From positions 1 to 40,955 of the forward strand of contig NZ_JAEVFE010000013.1 in the NCBI RefSeq assembly GCF_016803135.1: DNA of 40,955 nt. The letters are read 5' to 3'. The notes beneath the pieces are model-generated. The model was not told where the DNA came from and made no database searches. It saw only the letters and a program-made list of their open reading frames with translations. Position numbers and translations under genes: made by a program. Source of the DNA: Altererythrobacter sp. C41 (GTDB lineage: Bacteria; Pseudomonadota; Alphaproteobacteria; Sphingomonadales; Sphingomonadaceae). Of the stretch, positions 17,233 to 25,755 are shown piece after piece; positions within the stretch are counted from its first letter, which is position 1; each line of letters opens with the position of its first letter.

Positions 17233-18534
17233 CTAACTCGCCAGCCGTAACCCCGGTCGATTGAGGCTAGCCGCCGCATCGGGCCAGATCCCGCGGGTGT
17301 CGTAGATCAGCGCGTGAGACCGTTCTTCGCCCGGTACCACGCGGAACACGTCATGGTCGACAAGGACGATGAGGATGCCGCAAGTCTCGAGTGCGGTGTC
17401 GAGGTCGATCAATGCCGCGCCGGTCCCTTCGAACTCGATCGGCAGCTCTGCAGCGTAGGGTTCGACCACGCGGACGCGCTCACCGAACCGGCGCGCCAGT
17501 CTGCCCGCCACGAAACGCGCCGGGCTCTCGCGGAAGTCGTCGATGTTGGCCTTGAACGCGAGCCCAAGACAGGCGACCGGCACGCCGGGGTTGTCGGCTA
17601 TCAGCTTCTCGGCCTGCGCGACGACGTGATGCATCTTGGCGTCGTTGGTGTCGCGTGCGGCACGGATCATCTTCGCCTGTTCCGGCGCGCCATGGACGAT
17701 GAACCATGGATCGACCGCAATGCAGTGGCCGCCGACGCCCGGGCCGGGCTGGAGGACATTCACGCGCGGGTGGCGGTTGGCGAGGCGGATAACCTCCCAC
17801 ACATCGAGGCCCATGTGATCGGCGATCATCGACAGCTCGTTGGCAAAGGCGATGTTGACGTCGCGGAAGGCGTTCTCGACCAGTTTGCACATCTCGGCGC
17901 TGCGCGCGTCGGTGGTGACGCAGGTGCCGCGCACGAAACGCTTGTAGAAGGCGAGCGCCTTTCGTGCGCAACGCGGCGTGATGCCGCCGATCGAGCGGTC
18001 GTTGTTGGTGAGCTCTTCCAGGATGCGGCCCGGAAGGACGCGCTCCGGGCAATAGGCGATCGCCACATCGGGCGTCTCGCTCGTCAGCCCCGGAAGCTTG
18101 AGATCCGGGCGCAATCCGGCGAACAGATCGCGCATCGCGTCGGTGGTGCCGACCGGTGAGGTCGATTCGAGAATCACGGTGTCGCCCTTCTTGAGCACGC
18201 CCGCGATCTCCGTAGCCGCGGCCATGACATAGGAGGTATCGGGCGTGTGCTGCCCGTCCTTCTCGAACGGCGTAGGCACCGCGATCACGAACACGTCAGC
18301 TGGCTGCACCTGCGTCGACGCCTTGAGCAGGCCGCGCTGGACGACTCCGCGCACGAGACCGTCGAGATCAATTTCCTCGATATGGATCTCACCGCGGTTG
18401 ATCGTCTCGACCACCGCTTCGGAAACGTCGATTCCCATCACCGGGCAGTTGGCCCGCGCGATGATTGCCGCGGTCGGCAGGCCGATATACCCAAGGCCGA
18501 TGACACAGACTTCCGGTTTTTCCTCGCCGCGCAT
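17233..18534 (-). CDS. wecC: UDP-N-acetyl-D-mannosamine dehydrogenase
   Basis: A 433-residue nucleotide-sugar dehydrogenase that oxidises C6 of UDP-ManNAc twice to give UDP-ManNAcA. It has an NAD-binding VCVIGLGYIGLPTAAIIA at residues 9-26, AYCPERVLPGRILEEL near 165-180, and RHPRVNVLQPGPGVGGHCIA near 250-270, whose cysteine is the catalytic nucleophile. The latter stretch is nearly the WecC consensus, distinguishing it from UDP-glucose and UDP-GalNAc dehydrogenases. The start ATG 18534 has GGAG 8 bases upstream. The frame is open much further upstream, but that part overlaps wecB out of frame and is rejected. Its partner wecB lies 101 bases upstream on the same strand. It converges with the epimerase gene, the two stops being 7 bases apart. 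Confidence 0.9.
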   Translation of the reverse strand: MRGEEKPEVCVIGLGYIGLPTAAIIARANCPVMGIDVSEAVVETINRGEIHIEEIDLDGLVRGVVQRGLLKASTQVQPADVFVIAVPTPFEKDGQHTPDTSYVMAAATEIAGVLKKGDTVILESTSPVGTTDAMRDLFAGLRPDLKLPGLTSETPDVAIAYCPERVLPGRILEELTNNDRSIGGITPRCARKALAFYKRFVRGTCVTTDARSAEMCKLVENAFRDVNIAFANELSMIADHMGLDVWEVIRLANRHPRVNVLQPGPGVGGHCIAVDPWFIVHGAPEQAKMIRAARDTNDAKMHHVVAQAEKLIADNPGVPVACLGLAFKANIDDFRESPARFVAGRLARRFGERVRVVEPYAAELPIEFEGTGAALIDLDTALETCGILIVLVDHDVFRVVPGEERSHALIYDTRGIWPDAAASLNRPGLRLAS

Positions 18535-18635
18535 GGCCGCTCCGCTTGATATTCGCCTTCGCGCGACGCCTAACGGCGAGGGGTAAAGATACCGGTAACG
18601 ATGGTGCGCGATTCCGGTAGCGAGCGGATGGAGCG

Positions 18636-19757
18636 TCAGGCCGCGAGAAGCTCGAGGATCCGCTGCGTGGCCCGCCCGTCGCCGAACGGGTTGTGAGCCC
18701 GTGCCATGGCGTCGTAGGCGGCGGAATCGTCGAGCAGGCGCTCGGTTTCCGCAACGATGCGGTCGGCATCGGTTCCGACGAGCCTGGCGGTCCCGGCCAC
18801 GACGCCCTCGGGCCGTTCGGTCGTCTCGCGCATGACGAGGACCGGCTTGCCCAATGCAGGCGCTTCTTCCTGCACGCCGCCGCTGTCGGTCAGCATGAGA
18901 TGCGCAACATCGAGCAGGCGTGCAAAATGCGGATAGTCCAGCGGTTCGATCAGCGCGACGTTGTCGAGTCCCGCGAGCCGGTCGTTCATCACGGCGCGGA
19001 CGTTCGGGTTGAGGTGCACGGGGAAGATCACCGCCACGTCGCGGCGCGCCGCGAGACGGGACACGGCATTCGCGATCGACTCCATCCCATGCCCGAAGTT
19101 CTCGCGCCGGTGCGTCGTCATGCCGATGATCCTGCGCCCGGCGAAACGCCTTTCCAGCGGCATCAGGTTCGCTGCAAGCAACGGCTCGCGGGCGATCTTG
19201 TCCGTTATCCAGTGCAGCGCGTCGATAACGGTGTTGCCGGTGACATGGACCGCCGCGGGATCGACGTTCTCCCGCCGCAACGCCTCGGCCGCCGTTTCGG
19301 TCGGCGCGAGGTGAAGCGCGGCGAAGCTGCCGATGACCTTGCGATTGACCTCCTCCGGCCACGGATGATGGATATTGCCGCTCCGCAGACCCGCTTCCAC
19401 ATGCGCCACGGGAATCTTGCGGTAGTATGCTGCCAACGCGCCTGCCATCGCGGTCGCGGTATCGCCCTGAACCACGACGACGTCCGGCCGTTCGATATCC
19501 AGCACCTGGCCGATACCCATGAGCAGCCGGGCGGTCAGGGCATCGAGCGTCTGGTCCGGCTGCATCAGGTCGAGATCGTGATCGGGCGAAATGCCCGCGA
19601 TCTCCAGCACCTGGTCCAGCATTCCGCGATGCTGCCCTGAAACACAGACGCGGGAAACGAAGCGCTCGTCACTCTCGAGCGCGTGGATCAGGGGGAACAG
19701 CTTGATCGCCTCAGGCCGGGTGCCGAAGACGGTGAGAACGGTGCGCGGCGCGGTCAT
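18636..19757 (-). CDS. wecB: UDP-N-acetylglucosamine 2-epimerase (non-hydrolysing)
   Basis: A 373-residue epimerase converting UDP-GlcNAc to UDP-ManNAc, the substrate of WecC. Typical motifs are LTVFGTRPEAIKLFPLIHAL at residues 8-27, VQGDTATAMAGALAAYY near 95, HVEAGLRSGNIHHPWPEEVN near 117-136, GMTTHRRENFGHGMESI near 210 and LTDSGGVQEEAPALGKPVLV near 285-305. Length and motifs are standard, and unlike the capG product it has the canonical HVEAGLR...PEE form. It is on the same strand as wecC and the next gene upstream (19793-20416), but the spacing of 101 bases to wecC leaves room for a separate signal. No strong ribosome site is visible before the ATG. Confidence 0.92.
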   Translation of the reverse strand: MTAPRTVLTVFGTRPEAIKLFPLIHALESDERFVSRVCVSGQHRGMLDQVLEIAGISPDHDLDLMQPDQTLDALTARLLMGIGQVLDIERPDVVVVQGDTATAMAGALAAYYRKIPVAHVEAGLRSGNIHHPWPEEVNRKVIGSFAALHLAPTETAAEALRRENVDPAAVHVTGNTVIDALHWITDKIAREPLLAANLMPLERRFAGRRIIGMTTHRRENFGHGMESIANAVSRLAARRDVAVIFPVHLNPNVRAVMNDRLAGLDNVALIEPLDYPHFARLLDVAHLMLTDSGGVQEEAPALGKPVLVMRETTERPEGVVAGTARLVGTDADRIVAETERLLDDSAAYDAMARAHNPFGDGRATQRILELLAA

Positions 19758-19792
19758 GCCGCCGGTCTTACCGCAGGAGGGTTAACGCCGCC

Positions 19793-20416
19793 TCAGCTTT
19801 CCGGCGTTTCCTGCGGCTCCGACGTTTCGGGCGCGTCCATGATCGGTTCGGCGTCTTCGCTCGGCAGGATTTCGGGGTTCTGTTCGTCGGGCAGCTCGGC
19901 ATCGCGCTCGCGTTCGACGCGTTCCATGTACTCGCGTTCGATCTGCTCGACGCGTTCCTGCTCGGCCGCGGCCGCTTCGTCGATCGTCGACAGGCGTTCC
20001 GCGCGGGCGGCGGCGATAAGTTCGCTGAAGCGGACGCTCGCGCTGGTCGCCTGTTCGCCATAGGCGCGGCGGATCAGGTCCTGGGTGCACCCGGTGAAGC
20101 CGCCGGCGCCCGCGGTGGAGCACGAGAGCGTGCCGAAATCGCCGATCATCTCGAGCGATTCGACGCGCTGGGTCCAGGCGGTGTTCGCAGGGTCGTCGCT
20201 GTAGCGCAAAGTTTCCGGAATGCGGAAACGCTCGGCTTCCGGCAGGCGGGCGACGACGCAGATCTCGCCTTCGGGGCACGGCGGCGCGGCATCGTCGCCA
20301 TAGACCACCGACATGCGCACGTCGTCGGGCACCTCGTCCGCCGTCGCCTGCGCCGCGAGCGGGCTGGCGAGAAGAGCGGCGCCCGAAAGCGCGAATGCTG
20401 CGAGAAGCGACTTCAT
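19793..20416 (-). CDS. secreted acidic coiled-coil protein, function unknown
   Basis: A 207-residue protein with a classical signal peptide (MKSLLAAFALSGAALLASPL, then an A-Q-A cleavage site). The first mature half contains two cysteine pairs (PPCPEGEICVV and LSCSTAGAGGFTGC), suggesting disulfides in the periplasm. The second half (about residues 125-175) is a charged helix rich in Glu, Arg and Ala with coiled-coil periodicity, ending in a Pro/Glu-rich tail. It resembles conserved hypothetical proteins of sphingomonads, but I recognise no functional domain. It lies between wecB (35 bases downstream) and coq7 (about 100 bases further upstream in transcription ends at 20519), at the border of the capsule locus and the housekeeping block. 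Confidence 0.72.
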   Translation of the reverse strand: MKSLLAAFALSGAALLASPLAAQATADEVPDDVRMSVVYGDDAAPPCPEGEICVVARLPEAERFRIPETLRYSDDPANTAWTQRVESLEMIGDFGTLSCSTAGAGGFTGCTQDLIRRAYGEQATSASVRFSELIAAARAERLSTIDEAAAAEQERVEQIEREYMERVERERDAELPDEQNPEILPSEDAEPIMDAPETSEPQETPES

Positions 20417-20518
20417 GCGATGGCTTTCCTAATCTGCGTTGCCCGCCACTCTCGGGCGCGAGCCGTGAACTCTATATGAAGCGTGCGGAGGGCGAAAGCG
20501 GTTCCCGCCCGCGGCCCG

Positions 20519-21040
20519 TCAGACGCGTTCGGCGAGCTTGATCGCGACGCGGCAGCCTAGGCGAATCGCGCCGGTCAGCAGCGGATAGGCCGGCGCCCGT
20601 TCCGCCCCTGCGGCGAGCGCGGCATCGCGGTGCGCGCGCTCGTCCTCGCGGAACTCGTCGATCATCGCGGCGAGCTCCGGATCGGCGCCGCTTTCGACAA
20701 GCCGGTCGAGCTGCTGCGAATAGTGGCGGTCGATCTCTTCCTCGACCGCCGCGGTGCAGGCCATGGCCGCTTCGGGCCCGATCAGCGCCGTGCCCGCACC
20801 GAGCACGTATCCGGCCGCCGACCAAAACGGTTGCAGTGCCGTCGGGCGCACGCCGCGCCGCGCCATCAGAGCGTCGAACTTCGCCCGGTGCCCTTTCTCC
20901 TGCTCGGCCATTTCGGCGATCTCGGCCGCATGCGGGCCGCGGTCGCCGATCACGTCGAGCTGCCCCTGATAGATGCGCGTGGCGCCGAACTCGCCCGCCT
21001 GGTCGACGCGGATCATCCGCGCGATGTCCTGCTTTTTCAT
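20519..21040 (-). CDS. coq7: demethoxyubiquinone hydroxylase Coq7
   Basis: A 173-residue membrane-associated di-iron monooxygenase that hydroxylates the benzoquinone ring late in ubiquinone synthesis. The ferritin-like four-helix bundle with iron ligands is visible: RVDQAGEFGATRIYQGQ (first Glu), AEQEKGHRAKFD (E-x-x-H), AVEEEIDRHY, and REDERAHRDAAL (E-D-E-R-A-H). The start ATG 21040 overlaps the dsbB stop by 4 bases (ATGA); the longer open frame upstream is out of frame with dsbB and rejected. It is the last gene of the nadD-to-coq7 minus-strand run. The short form, without an N-terminal targeting extension, is usual for alphaproteobacteria. Confidence 0.93.
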   Translation of the reverse strand: MKKQDIARMIRVDQAGEFGATRIYQGQLDVIGDRGPHAAEIAEMAEQEKGHRAKFDALMARRGVRPTALQPFWSAAGYVLGAGTALIGPEAAMACTAAVEEEIDRHYSQQLDRLVESGADPELAAMIDEFREDERAHRDAALAAGAERAPAYPLLTGAIRLGCRVAIKLAERV

Positions 21041-21522
21041 GGCGCGTGTCGCTCCTTCCCCAGCAACCAGAGGATCGCCAGGCCGCCCGCGGCGGAGAAG
21101 AGGAAATTCCATCCCGCCAGCGAGATGCCGGCCAGCGCCCAGGGCGCCTGATCGCAGCGGACCATCGGCGCGTTCATGATCGCTTCCAGCGGATCGCCGG
21201 TGCCGGCCTGCGAGATGACCGCACAGGCCGTCACCCCTTCCCACCAGCCGTACTCGACGCCGGCGTGAAACGCCCCGATGGCGCCCGAGACCAGGATGGC
21301 GAGCGCCGCCAGCGCAACCCACAGCCGCCGGGGCGCGGCGACCGTGGAGAGCAGCGCGAGCGCGAGCGCGGCGAAGTGCGGCCAGCGCTGCCACCAGCAC
21401 ATCTCGCACGGATAGAGGCCGAAGCCGTACTGCGAGACATAGGCGCCGGCGAGCAGCAGCGCGGGCACGCCCAGCGCAAGCCGCTGGGCCAGCCGGCCAT
21501 GGGGCGTTTCGAGCATCCGCAT
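21037..21522 (-). CDS. dsbB: disulfide bond formation protein B
   Basis: A 161-residue inner-membrane protein with four hydrophobic helices and the DsbB redox centres: LYPCEMCWWQRWPHFAAL carrying the first CxxC pair at the membrane edge (near residues 38-41), and a periplasmic loop between helices 3 and 4 with cysteines in GVTACAV and MVRCDQAPW. It passes electrons from DsbA to ubiquinone, which fits the overlap with coq7, a quinone-synthesis gene. ATG 21522 or 21516 can be the start. It lies 6 bases after ctpA in the same transcriptional direction. Confidence 0.92.
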   Translation of the reverse strand: MRMLETPHGRLAQRLALGVPALLLAGAYVSQYGFGLYPCEMCWWQRWPHFAALALALLSTVAAPRRLWVALAALAILVSGAIGAFHAGVEYGWWEGVTACAVISQAGTGDPLEAIMNAPMVRCDQAPWALAGISLAGWNFLFSAAGGLAILWLLGKERHAP

Positions 21523-21528
21523 GCGCGC

Positions 21529-22872
21529 CTACTTCCGCCGCACGAGGGCGGTCGGTGCGGTGCGGCGCAGTGTTTCGAGCGCGTAGTGGAGCTGGTAATC
21601 CTCGATCCCCTGCTCCTTCAGCTCGTCCGCCGTTGCGGTGAAACGCGGATCTTCGCGCAAGTCGCGCTCGAGCTCTTCATCCTTGAGTGCGGCCTCGTTG
21701 ACGAGATGGCCGCGAAGGTCCGACTCGCGCAGGATGAACTTGGCCCGCTTGGCCAGGTCCGGGTCCGAAAGCTGCGGCACGGCGATGTCGGGATCGATCC
21801 CGCCTTCCTGCACCGAATGACCCGCCGGCGTGTAGTAGCGCGCAGTGGTGAGCTTGAGCGCGGCGTCGGGGCCGAGCGGCAGAAGCGTCTGCACGCTGCC
21901 CTTGCCGAAGCTGCGCTGGCCCATGACCACGGCGCGCCGATGATCCTGCAGCGCGCCCGCGACGATCTCGCTGGCCGAGGCCGAACCGGCATCGATCAGC
22001 ACGATCATCGGCACGTCCTTGGCGATCTCGCCGCGATAGACCGTTTCGGCGTTGTAGACGTAAGTCTCGCCCGCGGCACGGCCGCGCTGTGAGACGATGC
22101 GGCCTTCCTCGAGGAAGAGGTCGCTCAGCGCCACCGCTTCGTCGAGCGAGCCGCCGGGGTTGGCGCGCAGGTCGAGCACCAGGCCGTCGAGGCCGCCGGG
22201 CGCCTGCTTGGACAGCGCTTCCCAGGCGGAGAAGACATCGGCCCCCACGTCGCGCGAGAACTCGTTGACCATGATGACGCCGATGTTACCCGGCTTGAGC
22301 TCGTGGGTGACCGGCTCGAGTTCGATCAGCCCGCGCGTGACCGTGACGTCGAACGGCTCGTCACGCCCGGGGCGGAAGATCGTCAAGCGGATCGAGGTGC
22401 CGGCTGGTCCGCGCATGCGGGTGACTGCCTCGTCAAGATCGCCCCCGTAGATCAGTTCGCCGTCGAGATGGGTGATATAGTCGCCGGCCTTGAGCCCGGC
22501 CTCCATCGCCGGACTGCCGCGGAACGGCGAGATGATCTTCACCGCGCCGTCGTCCATCTGCACGGACAGGCCGAGCCCGGTGTAATTGCCGTCGATCATC
22601 GTTTCGAGCCGCTGCAGATCCGACCCGTCGAGATAGGCGGAGTGCGGATCGAGGCTGGCGAGCATGCCGTCGATCGCGCCGCGGATCAGCGTCTCGTCGT
22701 CGACCGGCTCGACGTAGCTGGCCTTGATCCGCTCGTAGGTCGCGAACAGGCGCGCGAATTCGGAGCCGGCGCGGCCGTCGACCTGCGCGACGCCCGCAGT
22801 CGTCGCCGGGATGAGCGCTACCGCAGTGACGAGCGCGGCCGATCGGGCGAGATCGGCGAATTTGATGGCCAT
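21529..22872 (-). CDS. ctpA: S41-family C-terminal processing protease (CtpA/Prc)
   Basis: A 447-residue periplasmic serine protease. It has a signal peptide or anchor (about residues 8-30), a helical N-terminal region, a PDZ domain around 85-170 (GLGLSVQMDDGAVKIISPF, AGLKAGDYITHLDG) and the S41 catalytic domain. The Ser-Lys dyad is seen in DAGSASASEIVAGALQD (Ser near 300) and GQRSFGKGSVQTLLPL (Lys near 325). Such proteases trim cell-envelope proteins and peptidoglycan hydrolases, consistent with the adjacent EnvC-like factor. The ribosome site is strong, AAAGGAGG 4 bases before the ATG. The downstream gene dsbB starts 6 bases after the stop. Confidence 0.92.
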   Translation of the reverse strand: MAIKFADLARSAALVTAVALIPATTAGVAQVDGRAGSEFARLFATYERIKASYVEPVDDETLIRGAIDGMLASLDPHSAYLDGSDLQRLETMIDGNYTGLGLSVQMDDGAVKIISPFRGSPAMEAGLKAGDYITHLDGELIYGGDLDEAVTRMRGPAGTSIRLTIFRPGRDEPFDVTVTRGLIELEPVTHELKPGNIGVIMVNEFSRDVGADVFSAWEALSKQAPGGLDGLVLDLRANPGGSLDEAVALSDLFLEEGRIVSQRGRAAGETYVYNAETVYRGEIAKDVPMIVLIDAGSASASEIVAGALQDHRRAVVMGQRSFGKGSVQTLLPLGPDAALKLTTARYYTPAGHSVQEGGIDPDIAVPQLSDPDLAKRAKFILRESDLRGHLVNEAALKDEELERDLREDPRFTATADELKEQGIEDYQLHYALETLRRTAPTALVRRK

Positions 22873-22951
22873 AAAGCCTCCTTTACGAGAGCGCTTTTAT
22901 CGCGCGCGCGGGCTTAATGCCAGATGAGGATGCGGTCGGGCGCCGCCCGCC

Positions 22952-24175
22952 CTATCCAACGTAATCGAGCGGGTTCACCGGGGTTCCGTCACGCCGGAGC
23001 TCGAGCGTCACGACCGGCGTGTCGGCCGCGGCAATGCCCAGAGGAGCACCCGAAACGAGCGCCTCCCCGACAGCGACGTCGATGCGCGCCAGGCCGGTGA
23101 CGAGGCTGGTCCACCCTCCGTCGTGCTCGATGATGACGATCCGCTCGTAGCCGCGATAGGGGCCGGCGAAGGCCACCCGGCCGCCGCCGGGGGCGACGAC
23201 CTGCGCGGCGGGGCGCGGCGCCAGCGAGAGGCCGTTGCTGCGCAGGCCCGCCGGGGACACCGCGCCGAAGCCGGCCACGGTCTGTCCGACGACCGGAAGC
23301 TGGAAATCGTCCGGCGGCGGGGTCGCGGAGGGCGTGGGGGTGGGGCGCACGGCTGTGGTGACCCGGGCCGATTCGGGGCTGGCCGGCCGGATGATGGGAC
23401 CCGGAAGCGCGGCCAGTTCGCGGCGCAGCGCGCTGGCATCGTCCAGCTTCGCGATCAGTGTGTCGAGATCGCGCGCCTCCTCCGCCAGGGCGAGCGCCCG
23501 ATCGGCCTCGCGGGCAGCGACGCCGGTTGCGCGGCGCGATGCGAGCCGTTGCCGGCTTTCGAGCCCGACCAGCCTCTGGCGCCGGGTGCCGAGCTGCGCC
23601 TCGCTTGCGCGCAGGGCCGCGAGGGCTTGCTGCGCTTCGGTTTCGAGCCGCTGCCCGCGCGCAATCTCGGCGCGGAGTGCGGCGGTGCGCTGGCGGACCT
23701 CGGGAATGGTCGTCTCGAGCAGGGCGCGCAGGTAGACCGTCTCGCGCAGCGATCCGGGGCGCAGGGCCGAGAGCGCAAGCGGCCGGCGTGCGAACTTCTG
23801 CAATGCCGCCGTAAGGCGCAGCAGCGGCTCGCGCCGTTCGGCGAGGCGCATGTCGAGCGTCCGCCGCTGGCCGTCGATCAGCGCGATACGTGCCTCTGCA
23901 GCGGCGATGTCGGCTTCCGCTTGCTGGATACGCGCGGCAAGCGCAGCGGCTTCTCGCGCCGTCTTCTCTGCCGCCTCGGTCGCGGCGCGTGCCTCGGCTT
24001 CTAGCCGTGCCCCGCGCAGCTCTGCCGCCCGCGCCTCTTCCTGCGCCTTGCGGAGCGCAGCGCGCGCATCGCCTGGATCGGAGATGCCGTCGGCCCGCTG
24101 CGCGGCAGCAATGCCGCCGATCGCGACGGCGACGGCAGTCATGGTCAGGACGAGGGTCGTCACGCGGCGCCGCAT
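22952..24175 (-). CDS. EnvC-like murein hydrolase activator with degenerate LytM domain
   Basis: A 407-residue periplasmic protein. A signal peptide (MRRRVTTLVLTMTAVAVAIG) is followed by a long Ala/Glu/Arg-rich coiled coil (about residues 30-265), a Pro/Thr/Ser linker, and a C-terminal peptidase-M23/LytM domain (about 295-407). The LytM domain lacks the zinc ligands: where active enzymes have H-x-H, this protein reads VVTLELRRDGTPVNPLDYVG. It therefore resembles EnvC-type factors that activate amidases rather than cutting peptidoglycan. The ATG at 24175 follows the rlmH stop by 4 bases; longer open frames upstream overlap rlmH and are rejected. It is in line with nadD-rsfS-rlmH and followed by ctpA. 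Confidence 0.88.
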   Translation of the reverse strand: MRRRVTTLVLTMTAVAVAIGGIAAAQRADGISDPGDARAALRKAQEEARAAELRGARLEAEARAATEAAEKTAREAAALAARIQQAEADIAAAEARIALIDGQRRTLDMRLAERREPLLRLTAALQKFARRPLALSALRPGSLRETVYLRALLETTIPEVRQRTAALRAEIARGQRLETEAQQALAALRASEAQLGTRRQRLVGLESRQRLASRRATGVAAREADRALALAEEARDLDTLIAKLDDASALRRELAALPGPIIRPASPESARVTTAVRPTPTPSATPPPDDFQLPVVGQTVAGFGAVSPAGLRSNGLSLAPRPAAQVVAPGGGRVAFAGPYRGYERIVIIEHDGGWTSLVTGLARIDVAVGEALVSGAPLGIAAADTPVVTLELRRDGTPVNPLDYVG

Positions 24176-24179
24176 CGCA

Positions 24180-24602
24180 CTATCCTGCCCGATGGTAGGG
24201 GTGTCCGGCAAGAATTGCGGTGGCGCGGTAAAGCTGCTCGAGCAGCATGGCGCGCGCCAGCAGGTGCGGCCAGGTCGCCTTGCCGAATGCGAGCAGCAGA
24301 TCCGCCTCCGCACGCTCCTCCGCCGAATGACCGTCGGCCGCGCCGAGCACGAAACGCGCCTCGCGCACGCCTTCGTCACGCCAGCGACCGAGCAGCGCGG
24401 CAAAATCTTCTGAGGATAGCTGCTTGCCGCGCTCGTCGAGCAGGACGGTGCGGGCCGGCGCCTGCGGATCGGGCACTTTGCCTCCGGCCTCGGGCAGCTC
24501 GGTGGACCGGAAAGGCCAGGTCAGACGCTTCTCGTAACGCGCGACCAGCTCGGCCTCGGGCGAGCGCCCGATCTTGCCGCGCGCCACGACATGCAGGAGC
24601 AT
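24180..24602 (-). CDS. rlmH: 23S rRNA pseudouridine-1915 N3-methyltransferase RlmH
   Basis: A 140-residue SPOUT methyltransferase acting on helix 69 of 23S rRNA in the assembled ribosome. Characteristic segments are VARGKIGRSPEAELVARYEK at the N-terminus, VLLDERGKQLSSEDFAALL near 55-72, FVLGAADGHSAE with the SAM-binding GGA-type loop near 85, and the C-terminal LYRATAILAGHPYHRAG with the invariant YHR. It sits between rsfS and the envC-like gene, an arrangement common in Alphaproteobacteria. Length is slightly below the usual 155 residues because the N-terminal region is compact. Confidence 0.94.
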   Translation of the reverse strand: MLLHVVARGKIGRSPEAELVARYEKRLTWPFRSTELPEAGGKVPDPQAPARTVLLDERGKQLSSEDFAALLGRWRDEGVREARFVLGAADGHSAEERAEADLLLAFGKATWPHLLARAMLLEQLYRATAILAGHPYHRAG

Positions 24603-24615
24603 GTTTTTGCCGGCC

Positions 24616-25029
24616 TCAGGCGGTTCCGGCAGCCACGGGCGGGGCGTCGCCGAAGGCCCACATGCGTTCCAAGTTGTAGAAGCTGCGGACTTCCGGGCGG
24701 AACAGGTGGACGACGACGTCGCCCGCGTCGATCAGCACCCAGTCGGCCTGCGGCAAGCCTTCGAGCCGCACCGGCCCATGGCCTTCCTGCTTGACCCTCT
24801 CGGCGAGCTTCTGCGCGATCGCGGCCACCTGACGGGTCGAACGGCCCGAGGCGATGACCATGTGATCGGCAATGCTCGACTTGCCCGCGAGCGGAATCGA
24901 CACGACGTCCTGCGCCTGGTCGTCCTCCAGTTGCGCGAGGACGAGCGCGTGAAGCGAGCCCGGCTCGGCTTCAGTCACCGGCGAATGCCGCGAATCGTGC
25001 TCGGGCATGGATGTTTGCGCCTGGTTCAT
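24616..25029 (-). CDS. rsfS: ribosome silencing factor RsfS
   Basis: A 137-residue RsfS/Iojap protein, which binds L14 (uL14) and prevents subunit joining in starvation. The domain covers about residues 25-120 with DDQAQDVVSIPLAGKSSIAD, HMVIASGRSTRQVAAIAQKL and DWVLIDAGDVVVHLFRPEVR, all close to the consensus, ending in FYNLERMW. An acidic N-terminal extension of about 25 residues precedes it. rlmH follows after 13 bases and nadD precedes it by 57 bases, so the three are probably cotranscribed. Confidence 0.94.
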   Translation of the reverse strand: MNQAQTSMPEHDSRHSPVTEAEPGSLHALVLAQLEDDQAQDVVSIPLAGKSSIADHMVIASGRSTRQVAAIAQKLAERVKQEGHGPVRLEGLPQADWVLIDAGDVVVHLFRPEVRSFYNLERMWAFGDAPPVAAGTA

Positions 25030-25086
25030 AGGCGGTTGTTGCGCTCCTGACGGTTGCGAGAGAAAATGCGAGGGCGGCGATGCGCA

Positions 25087-25755
25087 TCATGGCGCCTGCA
25101 CGCGCTCCCCCCGGGATATGGGGACTATTCGGCGGAATGTAAGCTCATCGCGCGGCGGAACCTGCGAGTAGCGCCCGGCCCAGTCGGGGTCGTCACGGCG
25201 GAGGGCCGTGGCCGATCGGGGATCCGGATCGAAACGCAATGTCACCAGGCTCGGCGCACTCCATTCGCCCCTGTTCCTGAACTCGGCGGCTTCGACCCGG
25301 TGTCGACGCAACCATGCCATCGCGGGGCTTGCGAGGGCTGCTCCATCATAGCCCGGCCGTGCAATCACCGCAATCGGCATCGCACGCGCTATGCCGCGCC
25401 AATCCTTCCACTGGTGGAACTGCGCGAGATTGTCCGCTCCCATGAGCCAGACGAACTCGCGGTCCGGATAGCGCCGGATCAGCGCCCGCAGGGTGTCGAC
25501 CGTGTACCGAGTGCCGAGCTCGCGCTCGATCGCGGTGACGCGGATCGGAGCGCGGCGCGCCTGCCTGATGGCCGACTTCACACGTGCGGGGAGCGGGGCC
25601 ATGCCGGCCCGCGGCTTGAGCGGATTTCCCGGCGATACCAGCCACCAGACTTCGTCCAGCCCGAGCGCCTCCGCGGCGAACAGCGATATCCGGCGATGCC
25701 CGCCATGGGCAGGGTTGAAGCTGCCGCCGAGCAGACCGATCCGGCGCGCGCGCAT
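25087..25755 (-). CDS. nadD: nicotinate-nucleotide adenylyltransferase
   Basis: A 222-residue NadD, forming deamido-NAD from nicotinate mononucleotide and ATP. It has the nucleotidyltransferase motif GLLGGSFNPAHGGH at residues 7-20, VWWLVSPGNPLKP near 37-49, FVWLMGADNLAQFHQWKDW near 100-118 and the late RSATALRR near 180 corresponding to the S-x-T-x-x-R motif. About 25 further residues follow (YSQVPPRDELTFRRIVPISR), an extension beyond the usual end. It is the first gene of the minus-strand run down to coq7. The region between it and the divergent LytM gene is 266 bases. No clear ribosome site precedes the ATG. Confidence 0.9.
   Translation of the reverse strand: MRARRIGLLGGSFNPAHGGHRRISLFAAEALGLDEVWWLVSPGNPLKPRAGMAPLPARVKSAIRQARRAPIRVTAIERELGTRYTVDTLRALIRRYPDREFVWLMGADNLAQFHQWKDWRGIARAMPIAVIARPGYDGAALASPAMAWLRRHRVEAAEFRNRGEWSAPSLVTLRFDPDPRSATALRRDDPDWAGRYSQVPPRDELTFRRIVPISRGERVQAP

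Noticed and set aside
18535-19362. In-frame open extension upstream of wecC, giving a 709-residue protein
   Set aside because: It overlaps wecB out of frame on the same strand, is Arg/Ala/Gly-rich low-complexity and has no domain; wecC is complete from 18534.
21041-21409. N-terminal extension of coq7 (296-residue frame)
   Set aside because: It is an out-of-frame reading of dsbB; ATG 21040 gives the normal Coq7 length and overlaps the dsbB stop as ATGA.
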